From Gymnopus androsaceus JB14 (lineage: Eukaryota; Basidiomycota; Agaricomycetes; Agaricales; Omphalotaceae), in the NCBI GenBank assembly GCA_009733575.1, contig ML769779.1:1-56852 (forward strand): a DNA stretch of 56,852 nt. Reading direction: 5' to 3'. The notes beneath the pieces were generated by a model. That model made no database searches. It had not been told where the DNA came from and was given only the letters and a program-made list of their open reading frames with translations. A program made the translations under genes and the position numbers. Shown here one piece after another: positions 22,962 through 35,872 of this stretch (its first letter is position 1; each line of letters opens with the position of its first letter).

Positions 22962-23035
22962 GGAACAGGTACCTGCAGGTATACCCATGGGAATACCCAC
23001 AGGTGAAATACCCACAGATCCCGGTACCTGTTTCC
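22962..23035. repeat. short foldback repeat
   Basis: GGAACAGGTACC at the left faces GGTACCTGTTTCC at the right. Between them ATACCCATGGG and ATACCCACAGG alternate. It is followed to about 23100 by CCTGAGG-rich low-complexity sequence similar in texture to the hairpin elements, but without CATCAG ends. Confidence 0.5.
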
Positions 23036-23437
23036 CTTGGAATCCTGAGGAAGCCTGAGGGAATCTGAGGAAGCCTGATGCAACTTGAGGTAACCTAGGG
23101 ATACTTCTGCTGAGTTATATAACCCAAAAAATAATTCTCATACTTTATTATTCAGCTGTATCTTTTTGCTCAATTTCCACATTTATCTTACTTAAACCTT
23201 ATTATCTCTTCAAACTTATGGATTTTTGACTTATTTAGCTTGGACGCTTAACAGTGCCAAGCTGTTTAGCTTGGACACTTAGCAATGCCATGCCATTTAG
23301 CTTGAACACATAGCAGTGCCAAGCAGTTCAGCATTCATGCATAATAGTCCCAAGTAGTTTTGCTCAAACCTGCAGCAGTTACCAGTGGTTTAGAATTGAG
23401 CTTTACCACACCCCCCATCAAGTTTGTGCAAGTCCAC

Positions 23438-23977
23438 TGATGAGTTAGATTTGTGCCAGGTATGAAAACCGACCAAACAACAATCACCCCAATCAGATTT
23501 AATCCCAAAGGTTTAATTTAATGCGAGGAAGGAGGTTGTCAAAGGTTCCCTTGACTACTAATTGATTCGAAGAGAAAAGCACTTGACAGTGGCACAGACA
23601 GTGCGATATGAACAAGGTTTATATTTGGAGGGAGGTTTTGAAAAGCCAACTAACATACAACGACGTGCTGAACTAATCAAGGGGAAAGCAAACACCAAAG
23701 CACAGGTCAAGTATGCCAACTCAACAAATGACTTTGCGTATCCGCAATGAAACACCAAAGCACGGGTCAAGTACGCCGACTCAACAAATGACTTTGCGTA
23801 TCTCGGGAGCCTTTATGTTGCCACGCAATGATACTCCAACTCTCAGGGAATCCTGCGAGTTACCTAACAAGCTTATACAACCACCGCGCAAGTCACTTGA
23901 GTAGGTGTTTTTAACACACTCAGTGAAGAGCGGGCAAGGGGTAGAATCTGTTGGTAAAGCTAGGTAACACTCCGAGA
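23438..23977 (+). repeat. dispersed repeat, copy 2
   Basis: This is the second copy of the repeat at 6778-7603, from TGATGAGTTAGATTTGTGC to GGTAACACTCCGAGAA, without the nested LTR. Two tandem units of about 55-59 bp around GGTCAAGTATGCC lie at 23690-23803. Confidence 0.65.
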
Positions 23978-26347
23978 AGCTTCCTCCCTAAAACTAGACC
24001 AAGCCAACACTTGGGTCCAAGACCTTTCCTAATCAACAACGGGCTTGTTGAGGTGTGCATGTTAGGCTCCACCTGCAGTCCTAAGACTGATGTGACCTCT
24101 CTTCGAGATGAAAACCAGGAATGCTCAACTTAATAGCCGGGAAGTAGAATGAACAGCCTCAGTATTATCAAGGTTACAAGAAGGCCACCTGTTTCAAAGG
24201 TTGCAGAGGACGATGCAGACGCATCTGAGTGTGCACAAATCACTACAGGTCCTAAAATAGAACTGCATTTCAGGTATCAAGTCTAAGTTGTTATTCCGAG
24301 ATAGAATAGCTACCCTTATATATTGAGTAACATATAATAAAATAGGAAAATGAGAGAAACTGAGCAAGATAGGATGAAACAGAGTAAGTAAAATAGGAAA
24401 AGATAAATAATGTCCATATATGTGTGTATACTATGGTTTTGCCTTGATGTTCTCCTGCCTCATTCATTTGTCTTCCTCAATTGGGTCAACTTTGGGATTT
24501 TTGGTCCGAATTGACTCAAGTCATTTGCCTTTTTACAAGGCTCACCAGTTCCTTTAGCAGAACAGCCCTCGGAAGTATTTCTATGTTTTTCCTTGCCAAT
24601 GGGAGACTGGTTATTATCCATAGTTCCGCACGGTCTTGAGTCTAGATGCATGGTAGCATATGGATCTTGGTAAAATGCTAAGGCTTGGATAGAAACACTC
24701 CTTGGTCCTTCCGTGCTCTAGAAGTAGCTACAGCAAGTGGGTCATGTGGCCATGTTGGATGGCCGCGGCTATCTGCCTGGGCGCTTTCCAGCAAGCGTCA
24801 ACTTTGAGGGCACCCATTAGGGTACTTCCTCATCTCGGTCCACCTTGCTTTGTTTAATAAACTTGAGTGTTGTGTAGACTCCTCGGTGAGCTAATTGCGG
24901 AAGTGATGCCTTGTTTAAGACTTTGATCCCTTGGGTATATCCTTCAACAACCTAGCCTAGTGTAACTGGTATGTGGGCTCGTTTATATGCCTTGGTCAGC
25001 AACTTGTTATCCAACAAGCTTGCCTCGCTACACCATACCGCGCATAGGACTTTGATCGAGGTGCATTTACAAAGTTAAGTATGGTACCATTGCGCGTACC
25101 ATTACTCTGCAACCTCTTGGGTAGAATAGGTCCTTGGTAGATTTTAACTATCAGCTCGGGCTCACTATAGTTCTCTTATTGACTGTGTTTTGTTACAAAC
25201 AGAACCTAGGATTATTGGTTCTGCGCAGTTCTAGCCTTAGCCAAAAAATCGGCATATCACCACTCTGTTTTCCCTGTTTATTTACCATCAGTTTCATCAG
25301 TTCTTCTGAGCATGTGGTTTCACTTATAGTTATATTCTTGTGCGACCAATTTATATCCTGTAAACTCCCTCTCGATATTCCTATTTATTTTGATCATCTA
25401 TATTAAAATACACTTTTGAGATACATCTATCAATTTTATCTGTCAGAATCCCGTAATTAATTTCATTTTCAGTAATGTTCCTGATTTGTCCCTTTACTGT
25501 AAGCTTTATGCTCCATGTGTTATTACCATGTGTAGCCATATTTACTCTTAACCTGTAGCTACTTTACTTCAAACCTCACACTATATGCCATTACTACAAA
25601 TGTCCTGTGAGTTGCTAGTATTGTTCCTGCAAATGAGATAGATTACTGGAAACTTATGGATTAAACCACAAGCATCTTTTTATGTGACATAATCACTCTG
25701 TAAATTGCTTGTAAGTCCCCTATAGCTCTATTGTGAGTGGTGAAACATATTGGAAACTTACCAGTCAACTTGCAGTAATATTCATGTGTGACATTGTCAC
25801 TCTATAGATTGTCTATGATTATAGTGATATTACTGATCAACTGCTATTCCTGTAAGATTCCTGTAACTTGCCAACAAGCTTTCTGTAAGTTGTTTGATTT
25901 ACAGGAAACTTACTGCAAACTTTACAGAAAACTTCTCATGTGACAGAATCACTAGTACTGTAAGTTTTCTGTAAGAAAATAAGCTTACAGCAATATTACA
26001 CAGAAATAAAATTACTTGTAAGTTCTATGTTTGTGAAGTTAACTTACAGTAGAACTTACAACGTGACAAAATAATTCAGTAAGTTTACTGTAAATATTCT
26101 ATCTTTCAAAAATCTTACAATGTAAAAATTCTCCCTGTAAGCTCCTTGTAAGTTCAAGTTTTTACGAATAACTTTGGGCAAAATGTGATCTCCGTAAATT
26201 TCCTGTAAATTTCCCCTAAGTCATAAATAATATCATTTTGGTTTTGCACCCGGTGTTACGTGCAGCAACTGGGCGCTAAGATTAAGTAAGATTGCTCCAA
26301 AGCCGAAGTGCGCTCAACTCAACCGATGCTCATTACCTCTTTCCATC
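23978..26347. other. long stretch without a gene; TTACAG-rich 3' half
   Basis: No protein motif is recognised. From about 25580 to 26220 the words CTTACAG and GTAAGTTTNCTGTAAG recur on both strands at irregular spacing, giving many small inverted repeats. The last 100 bases are presumably the promoter of the kinase-like gene. Confidence 0.5.
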
Positions 26348-28613
26348 ATGTCCAACAAACTGCTGCTCAATATTTTCTTTGTCGATATCCCAAAGTTTAC
26401 TTGGATTCCGTGTGTGATGGAGAGCGCTTTGCCCGAAGTTTACAATAAAGTGACTGAACTCGTCAAATCTGGGGTTAATATCAATATTTTCATGGTAATG
26501 CACAATTTCTCACTCATTCTCAAAAAGAAATATCTAAAGCTAAATACTTGGATATTAGGTACCATCGGGCCTTATTCATATGCCAGAAGAAGAGCTCCCT
26601 GACTCGTTGCACAACTTGTTGCGTGAACAACTCGTTTCTCGCGACCCCTCAGAATTCCCGCCCATGCCAATGTCGCGTCGACGCGTTATCGGGGATCTTT
26701 TCTTAAACTTCTCCCCCGACGATCTTCATCTCATAGTCCGAGGAATTACAAATATCCAAATACTTGATGTCGCTAGCCGGCAAGATTATATAGCAGAGGC
26801 GAAAACCGAATCATGGTTGCAGAGGTTGTTACCGAGAGGTCGTTTTGGAAGATTATACAAGGTGAAATATGTTCTCGTTGACCTTATGTAGTCCACTAAT
26901 CAGAGCCCCAGCCCGGCCCAAACTTCACTGTATCTCAGAGCCCCAAAGACTATGTTTCGCTTGTCTACGAGTCTTTAACTGAGTGTTCCCTTCAGCAAAC
27001 AGTTAGTGATGCTTATCCCTGGGGTCCAAAGCATGGCGCAGTTTCTTTTATCTTTCGGGAGGCTGGTGAGTCGAGCCATCTTTGTATCTACTACTTATCT
27101 GACTGATTTTATTCGATTTATAAGAACCTCAAGTCCAGTACCTTGATCGTGAGGAAGAACTTCCTTTCTTCGAGAAGAGACTGAAATTCTTTCAGCGTAA
27201 TCCCCCAAAGGCGCCATCCTCTGAGGGTGCACCGAAGAAAGTCGCTATTCGACAAGGCGAAGATGACAGAGCTTTTCAATATGGTCGTCCGATCAATCGA
27301 CAGTCTATCATTCCCGCCACGCTGCTGAATGAAACACTCTGTAAATTCCAGTACAACCTGGCCACCGTTACTCCTTCCGCAGATGACATCCGTACATTTC
27401 GCAAGATGAGAGAGGATCTTGCAGGTTTCTTTGACGACGAGAACGCCCGTCGAGCAGAACTTATCAGGATCCTTGTTCAGGAGAAAATTATTCCCGAAAA
27501 TGGCGATTTAAGTCCAAAGTACTTGACAAACAGCAGGTACAATGACGACAGCGACTTGCGTATCCTTCTCGATGGTCTTGTGGCGCTGCTTTACTACGTT
27601 CAAAAAATTAAAGCTGAGTTTGGTGGCTCAGCTGACCCATTGGTTGAAGCTATCCTTTACTGGATTGAACAGATGCGTTACGCCCTCCGAATCCGACAAA
27701 TCGGGTGAACGCGCAAAGCTTTTACGGAAGACAAATTTCCCAGTGATTCTCCTCACTTATTTCGGTGAGAGCACCCTCTTAATGTTTTGACATGACTATC
27801 GACAACTTTTATAGGATCTTGCATTTCCCTTGCCGCCGGAGTTTTCGCAGAGTGTCCAAATATCGAGCAGCTGGGCTCAATCCATCTCAACGTCCACCCG
27901 TCAAATCTTCATTACATGGAGGCCGGCGAGCGTCTAGTGGCTGCTCTACGCCTTGCTTTACCTGGTCTGCGCCAACACTACACATCCCTTATCAACTCAT
28001 CCCCCAGCGACAATCCAGTTCAGCCTGAATTCCCCTTTCGAAACTTTTATGAGCTCAATGGAACAAAACATCGATTCGTATACGATAAGATGATACCGGA
28101 AAAGAAAAGCTTCCTCGCTCATCTTAACGATAGATCGTCCACGAAACTCTTCATCAAGTTTACACGGCGCTATTGCGAAGCGGCTCACACCTTTGCGTTC
28201 ACCGAAGGCTTCGCACCAAACTTCATGCCATCAATGAGTTTTATGGCTGGTTCATGGTTGTTATGGAAGATGTTTCGGACTATTACATTACGTTCTGGGA
28301 TTTGTGCCGGAAGGGTTTAGCACACGCAGACTTTGCACGGGAGGCTCTGGAGGATGTTCGTAATGCTGTTCAGAAGCTGAACAGCGCTGGGTTCGTCCAT
28401 GGGGATATTCGTGATGTAAACATCCTGGTAAGGCTGGACAGTGCTCCTGCGTCTTATAAACGGATGCTTTTAGTGGACTGGGATTGGGCTGGTAGGGCGG
28501 GTGAGGTGAGATACCCGCACAGTCTCAATACTGATGTTGCTCGCCACAAAGATGCTAGAGCAGGTGGAATCATCAATGTGGAACATGATGTGGAGATGGT
28601 ATCGTATTTATAG
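26348..28613 (+). pseudogene. FunK1-like fungal protein kinase, two frameshifts
   Basis: Exons placed by GT-AG junctions are 26348-26494, 26559-26861, 26906-27065, 27125-27764 and 27815-28613. The C-terminal part has GFVHGDIRDVNILV (the HRD loop equivalent), LLVDWDWAG (the DFG equivalent) and the family ending ARHKDARAGG ... VEHDVEMVSYL. The middle includes NFPVILLTYFG joined to GSCISLAAGVF across the last intron. Two one-base shifts break it: near 27675-27710, and at 28217-28221, where an added base in an A run would restore GFAPKLHAINE. The N-terminus (LHLIVRG) vaguely recalls Crinkler headers; that is weak. Loss of function or sequence error are both possible. Substrate and role are unknown. 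Confidence 0.7.
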
Positions 28614-29235
28614 CTCCGCTTACTTTGCACGTCTGGCCTGGTATCTTGTAATTTCGCCTGGGGGGAGAAATCTTGAAAACAAAAAAGAGATTTAATTCAA
28701 ATTCTGTATGAAGGAATTATGACTTGGAGCCCTTGTTTGTCCTCACCATTGACCAAGCGCCGTTGGGGCAAGGACATGAAAAATCACAGTTGCACTGTGT
28801 ACAAGGCATAAACTTGCAATGCTAAGGTGGAATCATGATCATGCCGGAAGATTCAAATATGCTGAAGTAGGATTCAAATCTTTTTGGATCGGGGAATTAT
28901 ATCTTGTTGCACGCAGTGGTAGTGGTGGCAAGCGTAGCGGGCCTTGCCACGGTACTGTAATATTCGGGCAAAGATCTCCTGCCCATCCTCAAGTGCTCTC
29001 ACTGCGGTATCCCAGAAACAGTCACGTATTATCTTCTGCAGCGCGGACGGTACATAGCCCCCAGAAATCTGAAGAAATCACTGAATCGTGTGTTAATTGA
29101 GATATACGTTATAGAGTACTTTATTACAGTACATGTTCAAGAAAGGATTGATTGAACCGAAGCCACATGAGCCAACTCATCCGTGAATGACCAAAACGAT
29201 AAGAAAATACCCGTTGAATAAGTGTTCATGGAATG
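28614..29235. other. intergenic stretch
   Basis: This lies between two convergent genes, the kinase-like gene on plus and the zinc-finger gene on minus. No motif or repeat is recognised. Confidence 0.5.
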
Positions 29236-30132
29236 TTATGAATCCTCAGCCAGCAACGCAGGGTCAATAGGAGGGGAAACCCGAGAAGCAGAAATCGGTG
29301 GAAGTATCATTCGTTGCGGTGAAGAGGTTTCGAACACTGAATGTTGTTGCACTACAAGGTATTCCTTGGGCGGAGGTCCTGCCGGCGACCGAGACCTGGT
29401 AGATCTGGAATCCGAAAGCGTCTGCTGGAACAAATCTGGGGCAGGAGGCGTAGTGGAGGATCCAGAATCGTAATGAGATGGATCGCAGTAGGACGGGTCC
29501 CCTTGGGGTTCAACGAGCGGTGCGGAATAGGGAGAAAACCGAAGGTCGAATGATTTCGGGATGTCATCGCCTGCTTCCGACTGCGGTTTCGGCTGCCTTG
29601 ACCGACGCAGCTTAGGAATGTAACCGTGAATCCTCTTTCTATGGCGCGTCAAGGAGCCAGGATCGACGGTAGTGAAGTCGCACTCTGGGCAGGAATTGGT
29701 TTTGCTTTTTGTGCTAGAAGAGTAATCGGTTGCGAGCGTCATGGGTGTGCCTCTCTAACAATGATTGATTCCACTCACTGCGTCCGAATATGGGTCTCTA
29801 CGTTTGATCTCTGAAGATTCTCAAATGTGCACTCGGGATAGGGACAGCGATGCATGCTGTTGGAAAGATTTAGTGATTCGGCGAAAGGGTGGCTGTAGCT
29901 GAACGCACAGTTTTTCTCGGTCATTGGAGTGAATTTTCATATGTCTGGGCAAGTCTGTCTTGTTGGAGATTACAGCGTTGCATATGGGGCAGCTCGCGGG
30001 GTTATAAGCCTCGCTGGGTTGACCGTTCTTCTGTGTGACGATTGACGTGTCAAAGCTAGGATTAAAAAGCCGAAAAAAGAAAAACACGAACCAGTGATCT
30101 GGCGCGAGGCATATTACAGCAAGTTGAAGCAA
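29236..30132 (-). CDS. three-finger C2H2 zinc-finger protein
   Basis: The coding exons are about 30132-29909, 29856-29779 and 29752-29236. Finger 1 is CPICNAVISNKTDLPRHMKIH. Finger 2, CPYPECTF ... NVETHIRTQ, spans the short second exon and lacks the expected last His. Finger 3 is CPECDFTT ... LTRHRKRIH. The junctions REKL-MHRCPYPE and THIRTQ-GTPM are in phase with GT-AG sites. The rest (about 130 residues) is Ser/Pro-rich and low in structure, as in many fungal transcription factors. It probably binds DNA in the nucleus; targets are unknown. The start is uncertain: the sequence before LFNPSFDTSIVTQ could be an intron with an acceptor at TAATCCTAG. Confidence 0.75.
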
Positions 30133-30886
30133 CTGAAGATTACAGCTGGATTACGGTGAAGAGAACAGAAGTAATCTGGACTCGGAAAACAAAGTGCAAG
30201 TTGAGGTTCAAGTGATCAACATGATTGTTTCCCCTTTCACAGGGCTTCACAGGGCCGGAGCTTTTCAATGATGACAGCCGACGGCATCAATTGAATCCAC
30301 CAGCTCATATTTACTGCTTTGACTTTGCCGTTTCAAGTTTTTTTGCAACGGAAAGCTAGATGCTGCGTTTGTATTCAACTCTGAGCAGCTTATATTCATC
30401 TTTGAAGTTTGGGCAGGTATACGGGCTGCACCGGTATCGATTCCTAGCTCCGATAAGCACAAACTTTTGCAAGCGCGCCCGGCCGGTCTCCAAGGACCAA
30501 GTAATACAGACTTGTATTGAACATTTCCTGTACTTTCGCATGTACACTGCTATAAGATGATCCGCCTGTACCAAGTCTGTACCTGGGTAGTGTTCAGAAA
30601 TGTCAATGGAATTCATTCAGCTGTTCTGAACTTATTTGACAACGGGCCTCGGTGGGAGAACTCGGGAAAAGATAACAAGGTGTTCCACAATGGAATACAG
30701 CTCCAAAGCTTGAATGTACGAAACAAAAGCCAAAATTAAAGCTAACAAGCGAAATTCAAAGCAAAAGCGAGCATCATCATCATGCGAATCGGAGGTCAAA
30801 GCTGGGTTTCACGCGACGGCCGAGCGGACCGTGATCGCCTTCCTTCGCCTTCCCAGGATTGAAATTTTTTTAAGCGCTCATTTAGC
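30133..30886. promoter_or_regulatory. divergent intergenic region between zinc-finger gene and ENP2
   Basis: The two flanking genes are transcribed outwards from this 0.75-kb region, so it should contain both promoters. No specific site could be identified with confidence, and there is no gene inside. Confidence 0.4.
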
Positions 30887-33512
30887 ATGGCTGCAGAGCC
30901 CAACGATGTCAAGGTCTACACTGTTAACGGTGCTGCCGCAGGATCCTCCTCGTCTATTCCTGATTGGCTTACCCGAAAGCGCACTGCTGCAAAAGGAAAA
31001 CGAGCAGTGAAAGAGCATATCGAAGGCACTATAGAGCTTATTCAGGGATTCGAATTTCCTGAAGCCAGTAACAAAATCAAAACTACCCCAGATGGTACTC
31101 ATGCAATCGCAACTGGGACATACAAGCCTCAAATCCGAGTCTGGGATCTGGACCAACTTACTCTCAAATTCGAGAGGCATACGGATTCTGAAAACGTAGA
31201 TTTTGTTGTGCGTAAGTTGTCTGCATTTCTTTTCGTATATTGAGACTTAGAAAAAATCTTTCTCAGATGCTTTCTGACGACTGGACAAAATCAATACATC
31301 TACAGAATGACCGCACAATAGAGCTGCATACGCAAGGCGGCTTCCATTATCGTACTCGAATACCTCGATTCGGTCGTTCCCTGGCTTACCATTCTCCCTC
31401 CTGCGACGCCCTGTTCTCTGCATCGGGAAACGAGATATATCGCCTCAACCTCGAGCAAGGCCGATTCATGACTCCCCTCGTACTAGAGGATGAAGACGAC
31501 ATACAAGGAGTTAATGCAATCGACATCAACGCCGCTCATCAACTTTTCGCTTTCGGTATCGATGGGAATGGAACAGTGCAGTTCTGGGACCCAAGGTCAC
31601 GGACATGTGCTGGAGTGTTGCGATTACCGGCCAATAAACTCGTCACAACGAGTTTTGACAACACCGTAGACGCGGGTTTGAGTGTTACTGCGCTTGCTTC
31701 TCGTCCCGACGGCTTATCGTACGCTGTCGGAACTTCAACGGGACACACTCTTCTGTACGATATCCGGTCTACGAGACCATTCGCGACGAAGGACCAGGGA
31801 TATGGTCTGCCTGTGAAGAAAGTCTCTTGGATCGAGGGTGGGAGCAGGATGGCTGGAGACGGCATGGTACTGAGCGCAGATAGGAAAGTAATCAAAATAT
31901 GGGACCGGAACTCAGTACGTTCTCTTTCCTGGCGGGTTTTGTTATTGCTTTTTCTCATTTTACTACTTCTAGCCTTCAGTCAATTTCACCTCCATAAATC
32001 CTGCCTCAGACCTGAACGATGTCCATCACGTTCCCGGTAGTGGTCTTTTACTGTCGGCCAACGAAGGGATCCAAATGTCCACATACTACATTCCCCAACT
32101 CGGACCTGCTCCCCGCTGGGCAAGCTTCCTTGAAAACATCACGGAAGAGCTGGAGGACCAGACGACTCGCAATGTTTATGAGGACTACAAGTTCGTTGAG
32201 CGGAACGAGCTACAAAAGTAAGCTTCAATTTCATTCTATATAATCCACTTTTACTAACCTTTTCTAAGATTGGGCTTGGATCATCTCGTCGGCACTCCCG
32301 CTCTCAAACCCTACATGCACGGCTACTTTGTCTCGCTCAAATTATACGAAACGGCCCGTGTTATTGCCAATCCGTTCGAATACGCCGAACACCGCGAACG
32401 AATGATAAAACAAAAGATTGACAAACTCGCAGAGACGCGCATTCGGTCGTCGACGAAACAGATACCTGGTGTCAAAGTCAACAAACTGCTTGCGGAGAAA
32501 ATCCAGAGAGATGAGGAACGTGAGAGGAAGAGGGAAGAGAGGAAGAAGATCAAGGCTATGAAGAGTCGAACGGAGGCTGGTGATGGTGAGGATGCAATGG
32601 ACGTAGATGCAGAGGCGGAGGAGGATGTCCCCACAAATGTCTTGACCGATCCTCGATTCGCCAAGGTCTTTGAAGATCCTGAATTCGAAGTCGATGTGAA
32701 CACTAGGGAGTACGCGTTGCTCAATCCATCTTCATTTGCGCAACAGAAAGGGTTCGGTAACCGCGGAAAGACTGCGGTGGAAGACGAGGAAGAGGAAAGC
32801 GACAAGATGTCGTCTGATGGTCTTGGTGAGAACGATAGCGGAGACGAGAGTGGGAACAGCAGTGATAGCAGTGACGCCGGAGGTCAGTTGTCTTTTTATA
32901 ATGCCTTGATAATTCTGAACGTTTTCCCTCTTCTAGAGCTCAACAAATTCGACCCTCGTGTACGTCCCGGACAAAAAAATGTACGCGTACAAGAAGCGTA
33001 TAACAGATCGAAACAACAAAATCGGACTTCCAGCGTCAAGCTGGTACCAATGCGTCCGCAGACTGGTGCTGATGGACCACGACATGCGGGAGGTAAAGAC
33101 GCTACTTTTGGTCAGCGTCGAACCAATTCCTCCTCCTCCTCTTTCGCAGCTGGCGGTGGAAAGCGCGCGCCTCGTAACAAAGTCAACATCTCGGAGGAGG
33201 GCGGTATGGAGATGTCTTGGGTCCCATCAGGTAACTCCCAAGACGCAGATGAGGCTTCTGGGCTGGGGTAAAGGTGGTAAACAACCAACGCGAAAGAAGG
33301 GTGTGGAGGTGTTTGGTGCTGGGATGGAGAAGGGAGGAGAGGAACCTGTTGAACTTTCGGAGAACGATCGGAAGGGGAGGACGCATAGGCGGCAAGGTAG
33401 GAGTGGAAGTAAAAACGTCTTCCGGAGGATAGTGAGGCTTAGATTACGACGTCCTGTGTCTTCCCTGCAAGATAAGTACAGTTACATATCTCCAACTCGT
33501 CGTACGATATAA
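30887..33512 (+). CDS. ENP2: ENP2/NOL10, WD-repeat ribosome biogenesis factor
   Basis: This is a nucleolar WD-repeat protein of the small-subunit processome, needed for 18S rRNA processing. Exons placed are 30887-31207, 31267-31914, 31973-32217, 32269-32882 and 32937-33512. Diagnostic stretches are KVYTVNGAAAGSSSSIPDWL at the N-terminus, LSDDWTKSIHLQNDRTIELH, FRFGRSL-like RFGRSLAYHSPSCDA, PAPRWASFLENITEEL, LGLDHLVGTPALKPYMHGYF, and a Lys/Glu/Asp-rich tail. The C-terminal family block KKGVEVFGAGMEKGGEE and GSKNVFRRI is present but one base out of frame with the upstream exon near 33260. The upstream frame alone would stop at 33271. Either one base is wrong or a very short intron is spliced here. 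The gene is otherwise intact and should be essential, so I favour a functional gene. Confidence 0.93.
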
Positions 33513-34053
33513 TTAGGATGTCTTGTTACATATTGGGGTGTGACTAGTACTCTTCCTTAGTAGAAGTGGATCCATCTTCCTGAAAGCAAATGCATGAATG
33601 TCTCGAGGGAGACTGCGCTCACATACTTACAATTGGTGAGGACTTTGATGGCAATATTTTTGTGGGGTCTGCATATCTAGATAGCTTCAGTACAGCGTAA
33701 CTCCATACGCAGTTATTTCCAGAGTCTAAGCAAGCCAGACCTTGTCCCTGACCTCAGCGCCTTAAAAACCTATAGCGACCATAGATTCGAACATGAAGCT
33801 GAGGCCGGAGGAGTAGAATCGAGCCATATTCATGCGAGTTCGAAAATTCCAGCTAAAATTACATACATACAAGATGCAAGCACGATAAATAATAGTGAGT
33901 AAAGACTAGAAAGTACATATGAAAGTATCAAGTCCAAAGAATCTAAAGAACGTAAAAAATCATTACTGCTAGTAGTATACAATGTCTGATGCGAGAGAAA
34001 TTGAAAGGAATGTGATGATATGAAAGGAGAGACGGAAGGAAATAGCGTAAGAG
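33513..34053. other. intergenic stretch between convergent genes
   Basis: This is the shared 3' flank of ENP2 (plus) and the F-box-like gene (minus). No feature is recognised. Confidence 0.5.
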
Positions 34054-35872
34054 TCATCCGAAAAGACTACAATGGTCAAACGTCAAAACGTGAACATATG
34101 TGCTTCCTATCTTGTCTTGCGAAGACTTCTGTACAAACTTTGTTAGCCAATGCAGAGTATGCTGTCTTGAAAGAGCACAAACCTGCATGATAACAACACT
34201 ATCCTCTGTCGCATAAAAGTGGCGCATCTGCATCCAATCACCACGACGCATGGCAGCAGCCTCGAATGAATTCAGCCCAAACGGAGCATTCGCGTTCGGA
34301 GGATAGTGCCCAAACATAGGGAACGACGATGAAAGGTAGTTTGGATCTTTATCATGGCGGCTATTTTGGATACCCCTTCCATACAGACGTAAAGAAATCG
34401 CATTGAAGTCCCTCTGGCAGATGTTCTTCGCTGCCGGATTCCACCAGAAAACCCTCCTTCCGTTTATGAACGGGTAGATACCATCCACGCAGCACATGGC
34501 GCGGGGTAGAGAGGGAGGTGCAACAAATTCCTTCAGGTCGAACAGGAGGCAAGCGGACATGCTGTGGTACTGCGGGTGGAAATCGATTTGGATGCCGATT
34601 ACTGACTTTTCGGGATCTGCATGGAAGGGGCCATTCTCTTCCTTTGAAGGCAAAGGAGCATCAAAGACACCCGTTACCCAGTCATCGAAGTAAGGATCAT
34701 GAGCAGGGTGCGGCTTCGCAGGAGGCGTGGTTCGAGGAATGAAAGACACGGCTTTTATTGTTTGCCATAGCATATCCACTTCCACGTCCGGCAGAGAGAT
34801 ATCGTAGGGATCATCGCGTGTAACTTGGACTTGACAGACCTTGAGAGTCAAATTCTCACCTTGAGGCGCCCGACGAGGACGACCGAAATGCAAGATGAGG
34901 AGAGTGTCCTCCGATATAAATTGAAATGACTGGACATCCTCTTTCTATCTTTTGATCAGTGCCAGTATTAGGGAAAGTTGTAACAGCGTACCACATATTT
35001 AAGAGTTCCCTCTGCCCAGTTCCAAACTACCAAGCTCGATCGCTTCCATACTTGAACTCCATTTTGTGCTGGCATAAGCTGTTGGACCATTATAGCAACA
35101 AAATTTCCGACGATTTCAAACTGAGCGGGTTTTACTGTTCCTATTGGCCATCTTACATAGGACGAGAGAACCTTTGGACTGAAATCTGTCCTAGACGGAT
35201 GCATGATATGGATTCTGGAGATGCCCTGTTCATTCCTGTAGGGTGATTGAGGAGTGGTCACAGTATTCATACAAAAGTCCTTCACTCACGCTTGTAAAAC
35301 AGCCGTTAGTCCCGAACTAGGCTCAACAGCAAATCCGACGACTTGAAACGGATATCCCTTCTCGATACGGATTGTTTCAGTAGCGGCTCGTAAAGACGGA
35401 GGTCGAATCATCTCAACGACGCTAGTCTTGATATGATATATCCAACCACCGCTTTGCCCCATAAATGATCCAAAGTTGTGATGAAGGTGAATATCATCGA
35501 CGAAAGTCGTCCGTTTTTCGGTCTGGGAGAATCTGTAAATGTCATATCTATTCCATTTCAGAAACGAAAGCGCCAGGTTGTAGCTCGCGAGCATATCTCG
35601 AAGTTCTTTGGTTGATTTGTTCCGATGCGCATGTGGAATTACGCCTTCGACCATACCGTACTTTTCCAGCTCGATCTGATACTTACCAGTTGAACCATGG
35701 GGACCATGCAGAGCTTTGTGCATCGGGCGCCAAGCCTGAATAAACGAGAAGACATGTAGTGTAAAATATCCCAAGGAATCCTACGCACCTGCGCCATTGC
35801 CCGTATCGATTGGCTATCCATATAAGTAGAGAGCTCATGCGGAATGTCGGCTGGAAGTCTGTGGATAGACAT
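34054..35872 (-). CDS. F-box-like protein (Agaricomycete type)
   Basis: ATG at 35872 begins MSIHRLPADIPHELSTYMDS, which resembles an F-box start (LPxDI...L). Splicing in phase then joins AMAQ to AWRPMHKALHGPHG, followed by YQIELEKYGMVEGV, STKELRDMLASYNLALSFLKW and DIYRF, the order seen in Agaricomycete F-box-like proteins. Later exons give VLQANEQGISRIHIMHPS, VWNWAEGTLKY and KEDVQSFQFISED. An intron is also likely near 34182-34132 (VIMQ joined to KSSQDKIGS). F-box proteins recruit substrates to SCF ubiquitin ligases; whether this one does is inferred, since the F-box itself is weak. Total length is about 500 residues. It lies convergent to ENP2. Confidence 0.65.

Noticed and set aside
6778..23977. 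The two copies of the dispersed repeat as the LTR pair of one 17-kb element
   Set aside because: No TG...CA ends or target duplication, no retroelement core genes between them in one orientation, and unrelated genes lie inside.
26348..26861. Crinkler-type effector N-terminus on the kinase-like protein
   Set aside because: Only LHLIVRG and the general length fit; the diagnostic header motifs are absent, so no claim is made.
29222..29553. Plus-strand open frames opposite the zinc-finger gene
   Set aside because: They overlap the Ser/Pro-rich exon in antisense and contain no motif.
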